Shown one piece after another: positions 17,269-25,214 of a stretch of 64,000 nt of DNA; the stretch's first letter is position 1, and each line of letters opens with the position of its first letter. Made by a program: the position numbers and the translations under genes. The notes beneath the pieces were generated by a model that was not told the origin of the DNA, ran no database searches, and was given only the letters and a program-made list of their open reading frames with translations. Source of the DNA: an uncultured Dorea sp. (GTDB taxonomy: Bacteria; Bacillota; Clostridia; Lachnospirales; Lachnospiraceae); the NCBI GenBank assembly GCA_910584615.1, contig CAJUAM010000004.1:1-64000 (forward strand). The letters are read 5' to 3'.

Positions 17269-17315
17269 TTTGTCCACCTCCGATATATTATTTCGACCTT
17301 GTAATCGATGACCCG

Positions 17316-17348
17316 TTCGTTAGAGCCGGACACGGACGTTCTAACGAA
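17316..17348 (-). ncRNA. 5'-terminal hairpin of the rpsT leader
   Basis: TTCGTTAGA (17316-17324) and TCTAACGAA (17340-17348) are perfect inverted repeats of nine bases. With the predicted start near 17354 the stem would sit within the first few bases of the rpsT mRNA, about 47 nt ahead of the start codon region. It could stabilise the message or bind S20; no known leader family is recognised. Confidence 0.5.
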
Positions 17349-17360
17349 ACATACGAATTT

Positions 17361-17389
17361 ATTTTATTCCAACCTCCTTGTTCTGTCAA
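17361..17389 (-). promoter_or_regulatory. Sigma-A promoter of rpsT
   Basis: On the minus strand: TTGACA (complement of 17384-17389), 17-nt spacer, TAAAAT (complement of 17361-17366). The leader would be about 86 nt. Confidence 0.75.
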
Positions 17390-17392
17390 TAC

Positions 17393-17408
17393 ATATTTCA
17401 TGAAATAT
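17393..17408. promoter_or_regulatory. 16-bp perfect palindrome in the rpsT-gpr divergent gap
   Basis: ATATTTCATGAAATAT is perfectly palindromic. It lies just upstream of the rpsT -35 and about 50 bases ahead of the gpr start, a place where a dimeric regulator could act on either gene. No factor is identified. Confidence 0.35.
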
Positions 17409-17456
17409 TGTAAAAACTATTCATTAAATATGTAGATGAAACGAGAGGGCTTTTTG

Positions 17457-18431
17457 ATGATTGAAAAGTATAACGTAAGGACGGACCTTGCATTAGAGCA
17501 GAAAGAGAGATTTGAATCAGATAATGTAGAAGTACAGGGGGTCGTTCTTGAGGAGGATTATGATGAGGAGCGCGAGATTCGGATCACAACCGTAAAGATT
17601 GATACAGAAAACGGAGCGAAGACGATGGGGAAACCTGTCGGTACGTATATCACGATGGAGGCTCCCAACATGGCGGTTCCTGACGAGGGCTATCATGAGG
17701 AGATTTCAAAGGAGCTTCTAAAGTATATGAAACAATTCGTAAAGATCGGAAAAGAAGATTCTCAGGTTTTGGTGGTGGGACTTGGCAACCGGAAGGTGAC
17801 ACCGGATGCCCTTGGCCCTTATGTGGTAGATAACTTAAACATCACAAGACATATTGTAAAGGAATACGGGAAATATGCCATGGGAGAGGATCAGGCACAT
17901 TTGATCAGCGCTATCGTTCCCGGAGTGATGGGGCAGACCGGTATGGAGACTGTAGAGATCGTACGCGGTATCGTAAATGAGACGAAGCCGGATCTGATCA
18001 TTGCAATTGATGCGCTGGCAGCACGAAGCTCGAGAAGGCTGAACAGTACCATCCAGATTGCGGATACGGGTATCAATCCTGGTTCCGGCGTAGGAAACCA
18101 CCGCAATGCTATCACAAAAGAGACAGTAGGCGTTCCGGTCATAGCTATAGGGGTGCCTACAGTGGTAGACGCCGCGACTATCGTTAATGATACGATGGAA
18201 AATCTTATCAATGCATTGGAAAATTCCGAGACGCTGCGCGGAGTAGGTGTAGTGATGCAAGGCTACAACGCGGCAGAAAAATACGAGCTGATCAAAGAAC
18301 TGATATCTCCTCATCTAAATGGTCTTTTCGTAACACCGAAGGATATAGACGAGACAGTGAAGCGGATAAGTTACACGATATCCGAGTCACTTAATATGCT
18401 TTTTTCAGAAGGACATGCACATAATCCGTAA
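17457..18431 (+). CDS. gpr: Spore germination protease GPR
   Basis: A 324-residue aspartic-type endopeptidase (family A25) that is made in the forespore as a zymogen and degrades small acid-soluble spore proteins at germination. The start region YNVRTDLALEQKE contains the sequence type where self-processing occurs; GLGNRKVTPDALGP, SAIVPGVMGQTGMET and IDALAARSSRRLN are conserved. The frame opens at 17436, but GAGAGGG (17443-17449) is correctly spaced to ATG 17457. It lies upstream of spoIIP, as in Bacillus. Confidence 0.96.
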   Translation: MIEKYNVRTDLALEQKERFESDNVEVQGVVLEEDYDEEREIRITTVKIDTENGAKTMGKPVGTYITMEAPNMAVPDEGYHEEISKELLKYMKQFVKIGKEDSQVLVVGLGNRKVTPDALGPYVVDNLNITRHIVKEYGKYAMGEDQAHLISAIVPGVMGQTGMETVEIVRGIVNETKPDLIIAIDALAARSSRRLNSTIQIADTGINPGSGVGNHRNAITKETVGVPVIAIGVPTVVDAATIVNDTMENLINALENSETLRGVGVVMQGYNAAEKYELIKELISPHLNGLFVTPKDIDETVKRISYTISESLNMLFSEGHAHNP

Positions 18432-18451
18432 AAGTGCATCATATGATACTA

Positions 18452-18505
18452 GGGATTCAAAGTCATACGCTTCATGCCTGCATGAAAGCGTATGACCTTG
18501 AATCC
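18452..18505. repeat. 54-nt near-perfect hairpin between gpr and spoIIP
   Basis: Left arm GGGATTCAA-A-GTCATACGC-TTCATG, loop CCTG, right arm CATGAA-A-GCGTATGAC-C-TTGAATCCC. That is 9 + 9 + 6 base pairs with one mismatch and one bulged A. No T run follows, so it is not a standard terminator. It may be a mobile palindromic repeat, an mRNA processing site, or a binding site. Confidence 0.7.
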
Positions 18506-18558
18506 CGTAAAGCATGAGAAAGAAGCTTAAGCAGGGCGGATTTCGGATGTTTTAAAGG

Positions 18559-18587
18559 ATTGAGAGAGCACGAAGTGCGAAACAATC
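18559..18587 (+). other. Small hairpin ahead of spoIIP
   Basis: GATTG...CAATC encloses GCAC-GAA-GTGC, a two-part stem 31 bases before the spoIIP start. Possible leader structure; significance uncertain. Confidence 0.35.
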
Positions 18588-18618
18588 TGTAAGTATCGTA
18601 CTCCAAGGAGCGTGGATA

Positions 18619-19809
18619 GTGAATCAGGGAAAAAGAATCAGTCAGGTCTTATTTATCATTGTTCTGTGTATATTTGTTTTATATATGGGGATCCATATGA
18701 ATATCGGAATATCTGATGAGATGGAGATGTATCTGGGCAGTGTGTTTTTGCAGCAGGCAGAAAAGACTTATCTGTCCGGCTTTTCTTATGCTTCGGAGGG
18801 AGGAGGTCCGCTTCCAAAGCAGTGGGTAACAGAATGCGCGGCTTTGTTCCTGCCGCTTGGTACATATGTTTCGGAGTCTGCCCCGTTAGATATGGAGGTA
18901 GAAGACAGCGCCACTTATGAAATGATCTTAGAGCAGCAGGCAAACGATGAAAATACAGTGGATGAAAATGGGGATCTGATCGAAAAAGAGACAGCAAAAA
19001 CTGAGACAGAGCAGATGCCGGCAGAGACGCCGAAAAAAGTTGACACATCGAAGGATAAGCTTAAAGACTTCGAATATCTTGTCAGCAATTTTTATACTGT
19101 TGACGGTACGACATCTGTCAGCGCGAAAGATCTTGACGCAGAAAAACTTCTGGCAAAGAGCATGAAGCTTGATAAAAAGAAAAAGGGGCCGAAGGTATTG
19201 ATCTATCACACACATTCGCAGGAGGATTTTAAAGATTCCAAAAAAGGAGATCCAAACACAACGATTATGGGGATGGGGGCTTATCTTTCAAAGATTTTGA
19301 ATGAAACATATAAGATTGAGACTATCCACCATGAAGGGGTATATGACCTGATTGACGGAGAGATGGACCGGAGCAAAGCGTATCAGCTGGCAGAAAAGCA
19401 GGTGGCAAAGATCTTAAAGGAGTATCCCAGCATTGAAGTTGTGATAGATCTTCACCGGGACGGTGTTGGGAGTTCTACTCATCTGGTGACGGATATTGAC
19501 GGAAAACAGACGGCGCAGATCATGTTCTTCAACGGTATGAGCCGCACAAAAGCCAATGGTGATATCGCGTATCTTTACAATCCTTACATAGAAGACAATC
19601 TGGCATTTTCCCTGCAGATGCAGATTGCGGCGTCAAAGCTCTATCCGGGCTTTACGAGACATATCTACCTGAAAAGTTACCGGTATAACCTCCATCTGAA
19701 ACCGAAGTCTCTTCTGATTGAAGCAGGTGCCCAGACCAATACGGTGGAGGAGATGAGAAACGCGATGGAAGCTCTTGCGAAGGTGCTGGATGAATGTGTG
19801 GATCCATGA
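18619..19809 (+). CDS. spoIIP: Stage II sporulation protein P (amidase/endopeptidase)
   Basis: A 396-residue membrane-anchored peptidoglycan hydrolase that works with SpoIID and SpoIIM to drive engulfment of the forespore. One N-terminal membrane helix (residues about 9-26) is followed by a charged linker rich in E/K/T (about 100-155) and the catalytic domain with VLIYHTHSQEDF, VVIDLHRDGVG and LLIEAGAQTNTVEEM, matching the amidase_3-like fold zinc ligands. Start GTG with AAGGAG eight bases upstream. The spoIIM-like gene at 1.9 kb would be its partner. Confidence 0.94.
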   Translation: MNQGKRISQVLFIIVLCIFVLYMGIHMNIGISDEMEMYLGSVFLQQAEKTYLSGFSYASEGGGPLPKQWVTECAALFLPLGTYVSESAPLDMEVEDSATYEMILEQQANDENTVDENGDLIEKETAKTETEQMPAETPKKVDTSKDKLKDFEYLVSNFYTVDGTTSVSAKDLDAEKLLAKSMKLDKKKKGPKVLIYHTHSQEDFKDSKKGDPNTTIMGMGAYLSKILNETYKIETIHHEGVYDLIDGEMDRSKAYQLAEKQVAKILKEYPSIEVVIDLHRDGVGSSTHLVTDIDGKQTAQIMFFNGMSRTKANGDIAYLYNPYIEDNLAFSLQMQIAASKLYPGFTRHIYLKSYRYNLHLKPKSLLIEAGAQTNTVEEMRNAMEALAKVLDECVDP

Positions 19810-19847
19810 CAAAACACACCATGTAGTGTGAATCTTAAAAATAATAT

Positions 19848-19876
19848 TTGCGCCCTACTAGATTTTGTGCTAATAT
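19848..19876 (+). promoter_or_regulatory. Candidate promoter of parE-parC
   Basis: TTGCGC (19848-19853), 17-nt spacer, TAATAT (19871-19876). About 40 bases before the parE ATG. Confidence 0.5.
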
Positions 19877-19916
19877 AGACAAAGTATGGATAAGTGCGTG
19901 AAAGGGTATATTGGAT

Positions 19917-21839
19917 ATGGCGAAAAAAGATACATATGATGCAGGCAGCATCGCGGTATTGGAGGGCTTAGAGGCGGTCAGAAAGCGTCCGGGCATGTAT
20001 ATTGGAAGTGTGTCCACAAAGGGACTTAATCATCTGATCTACGAGATTGTGGACAATGCGGTGGATGAGCATTTGGCGGGTTACTGCAGCGAGATAAAGG
20101 TTACTCTGGAAAAGGACGGCTCGGCCACAGTTTCCGATAACGGGCGCGGTGTGCCGGTAGATCTGCACGCGAAGGGTGTGTCTGCGGAGCGGGTAGTGTA
20201 CACGACACTCCATGCCGGAGGAAAGTTTGACGATTCTGCGTATAAGACAAGCGGAGGACTGCATGGGGTGGGATCTTCGGTCGTCAATGCGCTGTCTGTG
20301 TATATGGATGTGCAGGTAAGCCGCGGCGGAGAGATCCATCATGACCGTTATGAGCGGGGAGTCCCGGTGATCGAGCTTTCAGGCGGTTTGCTCCCGGTGA
20401 TCGGAAAGACAAAAAAGACAGGGACAAAGATCAATTTCCTGCCGGATGATACGATATTTGAAAAGACGAGATTCAGGGCAGAAGAGATCAAGAGCCGTAT
20501 GCATGAGACAACTTATCTGAATCCGGAGCTTACGATCGTTTTTGAGGATCTTCGGGGGGAGAAGCGTGAAAGGATCATTTATCATGAACCAGATGGGATC
20601 CTTGGATTTATCAAAGATCTGAATTCTAAAAAAGAGCTGGTGCATGAACCGGTTTACTATAAAGGTGAGTCAGAGGGGATAGAGGTTGAAGCGGTATTCC
20701 AGTATGTCAATGAGTTCCATGAAAATGTACTTGGCTTCTGCAACAATATTTACAATGGCGAGGGAGGCACCCATCTGACAGGTTTTAAGACTACATTCAC
20801 TTCTGCCATCAATCAGTATGCCAGAGAATTGGGTATCCTGAAAGAAAAGGATGCGAATTTTACCGGAGCAGATGTAAGAAATGGCATGACAGCCATTATC
20901 TCTATTAAGCATCCCGATCCCAGATTTGAAGGACAGACGAAGACGAAGCTTGACAATCCGGATGCGGCGAAGGCTGTCAGTAAAGTGACGGGTGAAGAGA
21001 TCGTGCGTTACTTTGACAGGAATCTTGAGAATCTTAAAAAAGTGATCGGATGCGCAGAGAAGGCGGCGAAGATCAGAAAGACGGAAGAGAGAGCGAAGAC
21101 CAATCTTCTTACCAAACAGAAATATTCTTTTGACAGCAATGGAAAGCTTGCCAACTGCGAAAGCCGGGACGCCAGGAAATGCGAGATCTTTATCGTGGAG
21201 GGAGATTCGGCGGGCGGTTCGGCAAAGACAGCCAGAGACCGGATGTACCAGGCGATCCTTCCAATCCGGGGGAAGATACTGAATGTGGAGAAGGCGAGTA
21301 TTGACAAGGTGCTTGCCAACGCGGAGATCAAGACGATGATCAACGCATTTGGCTGCGGCTTTTCAGAAGGGTACGGCAATGATTTTGATATCAGTAAACT
21401 CCGCTATGACAAGATTATCGTTATGGCGGATGCGGATGTGGACGGTGCGCATATTTCCACACTGCTTCTGACTTTATTCTATCGTTTTATGCCTGAATTG
21501 ATTTATGAGGGGCATGTGTATATTGCTATGCCTCCGCTTTATAAGGCGATGCCGAAAAAAGGGGAAGAGGAGTATCTTTATGACGATAAGGCGCTTGAGA
21601 AATACAGAAGGAGTCACGATGGTCCGTTTACACTCCAGAGATATAAAGGTCTTGGAGAGATGGATGCAGACCAGCTCTGGGATACGACGCTGAATCCTGA
21701 TACGAGGCTTCTTAAGCTTGTTGAGATTGAGGATGCGAGGATGGCTTCGCAAGTTACGGAGATGCTGATGGGGACGGAGGTTCTGCCGAGGCGTACTTTT
21801 ATTTATGAGAATGCGGCGGAAGCCGAGCTGGATGTCTGA
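19917..21839 (+). CDS. parE: Type II DNA topoisomerase subunit B (ParE-type)
   Basis: A 640-residue GHKL ATPase subunit. EIVDNAVDEHLAG, DNGRGVPVD, GGLHGVGSSVVNALS form the ATP site; the TOPRIM region has FIVEGDSAGGSAK and MADADVDGAHI; the end IEDARMASQVTEMLMG is conserved. The frame allows TTG 19911, but ATG 19917 is better spaced from AAAGGG. It is paired with a 746-residue A subunit lacking a visible GyrA box, and is not beside dnaA/recF, so topoisomerase IV (parE) is more likely than gyrase. GyrB and ParE are hard to separate by eye. Confidence 0.8.
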   Translation: MAKKDTYDAGSIAVLEGLEAVRKRPGMYIGSVSTKGLNHLIYEIVDNAVDEHLAGYCSEIKVTLEKDGSATVSDNGRGVPVDLHAKGVSAERVVYTTLHAGGKFDDSAYKTSGGLHGVGSSVVNALSVYMDVQVSRGGEIHHDRYERGVPVIELSGGLLPVIGKTKKTGTKINFLPDDTIFEKTRFRAEEIKSRMHETTYLNPELTIVFEDLRGEKRERIIYHEPDGILGFIKDLNSKKELVHEPVYYKGESEGIEVEAVFQYVNEFHENVLGFCNNIYNGEGGTHLTGFKTTFTSAINQYARELGILKEKDANFTGADVRNGMTAIISIKHPDPRFEGQTKTKLDNPDAAKAVSKVTGEEIVRYFDRNLENLKKVIGCAEKAAKIRKTEERAKTNLLTKQKYSFDSNGKLANCESRDARKCEIFIVEGDSAGGSAKTARDRMYQAILPIRGKILNVEKASIDKVLANAEIKTMINAFGCGFSEGYGNDFDISKLRYDKIIVMADADVDGAHISTLLLTLFYRFMPELIYEGHVYIAMPPLYKAMPKKGEEEYLYDDKALEKYRRSHDGPFTLQRYKGLGEMDADQLWDTTLNPDTRLLKLVEIEDARMASQVTEMLMGTEVLPRRTFIYENAAEAELDV

Positions 21840-21909
21840 TACGGACATATATCCGGCAGAATAGCGGCTGGCATCAGGGACAGGTCTGTTTGATTGAGGA
21901 GAAAAGGAA

Positions 21910-24150
21910 ATGCAGGATTCACAGATTATCAGAACCGAGTATTCGGAGGTAATGAAAAAATCATATATAGATTACGCCATGAGCGTGATCATCGCAAGAG
22001 CGCTGCCGGATGTGAGGGACGGCCTGAAGCCTGTGCAGCGGCGTACCCTATATGATATGCATGAGCTTGGCATCCGGTATGACAAGCCCTACCGGAAATG
22101 CGCGCGTATCGTGGGAGATACGATGGGTAAATACCATCCCCACGGGGACAGCTCTATCTATGAGGCGTTAGTTGTCATGGCGCAGGAATTTAAAAAAGGA
22201 ATGATCTTGGTAGACGGTCACGGTAATTTCGGCTCCATCGAAGGAGACGGGGCTGCCGCTATGCGTTATACGGAAGCACGTCTTGCAAAGCTTACGCAGG
22301 ATGCTTATCTTGCGGATCTGGACAAGGATATCATAGATTTCGTTCCTAATTTTGATGAGACAGAAAAAGAACCCGCAGTGCTGCCGGTGCGTATTCCCAA
22401 TCTGTTAGTCAACGGCGCGGAAGGGATCGCTGTCGGCATGGCTACCAGCATCCCGACCCATAACCTGTGCGAAGTCATTGATGCGGTGAAAGCGTACATG
22501 AAAAATGACGAGATCAGTACAAAGCAGCTGATGAAATATATAAAAGGACCGGATTTCCCCACAGGGGGAATCGTGGTAAACAAAGATGACCTTCTAAGTA
22601 TCTACGAAAGCGGTACGGGGAAGATCAAGATACGCGGGAAAGTAGATGTGGAGGAGATGAAGGGAGGAAAGAAACGCCTTGTTATCTCTGAGATACCTTA
22701 TACGATGATCGGAGCCGGGATCGGGAAGTTTTTGAACGATGTCTGTGCCCTTGTGGAGACAAAAAAGACTTCTGATATCGTGGATATTTCCAACATGTCT
22801 TCTAAGGAAGGGATACGTATCGTCATTGAGTTAAAGCGCGGAGCGGATGCTTTGAATCTTACGAATATGCTCTATAAAAAGACCAGACTTGAAGATACCT
22901 TCGGGGTGAACATGCTGGCCGTAGCCGATGGAAAGCCGGAGACTATGGGGCTTAAAAAGATCATTGAGCATCATGTGGATTTCCAGTTTGAGCTGGCGAC
23001 GAGAAAATATAAGACACTCCTTAAAAAAGAGCAGGACAAAAAAGAGATCCAGGAAGGGCTTATCAAAGCCTGCGACGTGATCGACCTGATCATTGAGATC
23101 CTGCGGGGAAGCCAGTCGGTGAAAGATGCGAAAGCATGCCTGGTAACGGGGAAGACAGAAAATATCAAGTTCAAATCCGGCATTTCAAAAAAGATGGCGG
23201 CGATGCTCAGGTTTACGGAACGGCAGGCGCAGGCGATTCTGGATATGCGTCTTTATAAGCTGATCGGGCTTGAGATAGAAGCGCTTATGAAAGAGCACGA
23301 GGAGACGCTGTCTAATATTGCCCGGTATGAAGATATCCTGAATAACTATGACTCTATGGCAGATGTGATCATTGCGGATCTTGACAGGATAAAGAAAGAA
23401 TACGGAAGAAAGCGCCGGACGGTAGTTGAGAATGGGGAGGAAGCAGTCTATGAAGAGAAAAAGATCCAGGAACAGGAGATCGTATTTCTCATGGACCGTT
23501 TCGGATACGCCAAAACAATAGATGTTGCTGCTTATGAACGGAATAAGGAGGCGGCTGACTCGGAGAACAAATATATATTGAGCTGTATGAACACCGGGAA
23601 GCTGTGCATATTTACGAATACCGGAAAGATGCATCAGATCAAAGTCTTGGACCTTCCTTATGGAAAGTTCAGGGATAAAGGGCTTCCGGTAGATAATGTG
23701 AGTAATTATGACAGTACGAAGGAGCAGATCGTATATCTGTGTGATTCGGAGCAGCTTCGGTTTGCAAAACTTTTTTTTGCTACAAAGCAGGGAATGATCA
23801 AGAAAGTAGAAGGGACAGAATTTCAGGTATCAAAGCGTACCATTGCAGCGACGAAGCTTTCAGAAGACGATGAGGTGGTGTCGGTCGGTGTGACGGCGGA
23901 CAACCTGCAGGTTGTGCTCCAGTCGAAGGATGGGTATTTCTTACGCTTTTCGGCGGCGGAGGTGCCGGAGAAGAAAAAAGGCGCTGTCGGTGTACGGGGG
24001 ATCAGGCTTAAAAAGAAAGATGAGTTAGAGTGCGTCCATCTCTTTTGTGAAGGAGCGGAATATAAAACAAATTACGGCGGCAGAGAGCTGGTATTAAGCC
24101 GTCTTAAAGAGGCAAAAAGAGACGGGACGGGCACAAAACCAAGGGGATAA
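21910..24150 (+). CDS. parC: Type II DNA topoisomerase subunit A (ParC-type)
   Basis: A 746-residue DNA breakage-reunion subunit. SYIDYAMSVIIARALPDVR opens the winged-helix domain; HPHGDSSIYEALV is the quinolone-determining region; the catalytic tyrosine is in AAAMRYTEARL (about residue 120). The C-terminal half forms the beta-pinwheel, but the glycine-rich GyrA box (QRRGGKG type) was not seen; the corresponding place reads KFRDKGLPVD. Lack of that box points to a decatenase rather than a supercoiling gyrase. It follows parE by 70 bases and ends with a terminator. Confidence 0.8.
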   Translation: MQDSQIIRTEYSEVMKKSYIDYAMSVIIARALPDVRDGLKPVQRRTLYDMHELGIRYDKPYRKCARIVGDTMGKYHPHGDSSIYEALVVMAQEFKKGMILVDGHGNFGSIEGDGAAAMRYTEARLAKLTQDAYLADLDKDIIDFVPNFDETEKEPAVLPVRIPNLLVNGAEGIAVGMATSIPTHNLCEVIDAVKAYMKNDEISTKQLMKYIKGPDFPTGGIVVNKDDLLSIYESGTGKIKIRGKVDVEEMKGGKKRLVISEIPYTMIGAGIGKFLNDVCALVETKKTSDIVDISNMSSKEGIRIVIELKRGADALNLTNMLYKKTRLEDTFGVNMLAVADGKPETMGLKKIIEHHVDFQFELATRKYKTLLKKEQDKKEIQEGLIKACDVIDLIIEILRGSQSVKDAKACLVTGKTENIKFKSGISKKMAAMLRFTERQAQAILDMRLYKLIGLEIEALMKEHEETLSNIARYEDILNNYDSMADVIIADLDRIKKEYGRKRRTVVENGEEAVYEEKKIQEQEIVFLMDRFGYAKTIDVAAYERNKEAADSENKYILSCMNTGKLCIFTNTGKMHQIKVLDLPYGKFRDKGLPVDNVSNYDSTKEQIVYLCDSEQLRFAKLFFATKQGMIKKVEGTEFQVSKRTIAATKLSEDDEVVSVGVTADNLQVVLQSKDGYFLRFSAAEVPEKKKGAVGVRGIRLKKKDELECVHLFCEGAEYKTNYGGRELVLSRLKEAKRDGTGTKPRG

Positions 24151-24155
24151 AACAG

Positions 24156-24190
24156 GGGACCTGAAAGAATATTTTCAGGTCTCTTTGTAT
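24156..24190 (+). terminator. Intrinsic terminator after parC
   Basis: GACCTGAAA (24158-24166) pairs with TTTCAGGTC (24173-24181), followed by TCTTTGT. Confidence 0.8.
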
Positions 24191-24316
24191 ATATGCCGAT
24201 ATGTTACCATTTATAGCGCTAAATATGATAGTTTTGCAAAATAAGTTGTTGAGATTGATTTTTTTCTGTTATATCTATAGAATAGAGGTAAGACAATTAG
24301 AAATGGGGAGAACAAT

Positions 24317-25033
24317 ATGTTTCAAATCGTAGTTTTTGATGAGAGACGAAGCAGTGAGAGAACTAGAAAGATATTGGAACAGTATGCTCATAAGAACCAG
24401 ATGTCTTTTCAAATTGAAACGATCTTCGAAGAACCGAAACTTTTAAGGTTTATTGAGGAACATCAGGATTTGGATGTAGTTTTTCTTGATATCCGCATCG
24501 GGGAGAGTGTTGACGGTATTGATGTCGCGAAGAAGATAAACATTCTTGCCCCGCGGGTAGCGATCGTATTCCTGACAGGATATACGGACTATGCTACGGA
24601 AGTATATGATGCAAGGCAGTTATATTTTGCAAAAAGAGAAGAGTTGGGGCAGAGTCTTGTAGGTATTTTTTCCAGACTGCATTCTGAGACTGCAAGACGC
24701 AACAGAGGCTTTGTACATATACATGCGAAAGGGAGAGAACTCATTGTCCGAGAAGAAGAGATCATGTACATCGAGAGAAATGGGCGAACCACACGGATAC
24801 ATTGCAAGAAAGACACGATAGACATCTCAGAAAAATTGTCCGAGTTGGAGAAAAAACTGAATCCGGTTATCTTCGTGCGTTGTCACAACAGCTTCATCGC
24901 AAATTTTATGGCCGTGCGGGAATTTACCAGAACAGATTTTGTGCTGAATGATGAGAGCATTATTCCAATCAGCAGGTATAAGTTGAATGAGACAAGGGAA
25001 CGGTTCTTTGTGTGGTCAAAGCAGTATTTGTAG
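24317..25033 (+). CDS. LytTR-family response regulator (orphan)
   Basis: A 238-residue regulator: a receiver domain (1-125) with an acidic pair in VVFDER, phosphoacceptor D58 in VVFLDIRIGE and FLTGYTDYA, then a LytTR DNA-binding domain (about 135-238) with EEEIMYIERNGRTTRIH, IFVRCHNSFIANFMAV and IPISRYK. The usual lysine-proline pair of the receiver is replaced by AKRE. No histidine kinase gene lies beside it, and it has its own terminator, so it is an orphan. Genes of this type (AgrA/LytR) often control toxins, bacteriocins or wall turnover; targets here are unknown. Confidence 0.88.
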   Translation: MFQIVVFDERRSSERTRKILEQYAHKNQMSFQIETIFEEPKLLRFIEEHQDLDVVFLDIRIGESVDGIDVAKKINILAPRVAIVFLTGYTDYATEVYDARQLYFAKREELGQSLVGIFSRLHSETARRNRGFVHIHAKGRELIVREEEIMYIERNGRTTRIHCKKDTIDISEKLSELEKKLNPVIFVRCHNSFIANFMAVREFTRTDFVLNDESIIPISRYKLNETRERFFVWSKQYL

Positions 25034-25065
25034 ACTGGAAAAACTGAATAATGAAAATTTGACTG

Positions 25066-25096
25066 GGACTGGCGTATAAAGCGCCAGTCTCTTTAT
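25066..25096 (+). terminator. Intrinsic terminator after the LytTR gene
   Basis: GACTGGCG (25067-25074) pairs with CGCCAGTC (25082-25089) followed by TCTTTAT. Confidence 0.8.
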
Positions 25097-25214
25097 ATAT
25101 AAATATTTAATTTTATTTTAACATTTTGTTTTTATGGATTGTAGAAAAATAAGAGATGTGGTAATGTAAAACGGAGTTGTTTTTACAATAGATCAAACAT
25201 ATAAGGAGGACATG

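Noticed and set aside
19917..24150. Canonical gyrB-gyrA pair
   Set aside because: No GyrA box seen and no dnaA/recF context; ParE/ParC is the better reading, though not certain.
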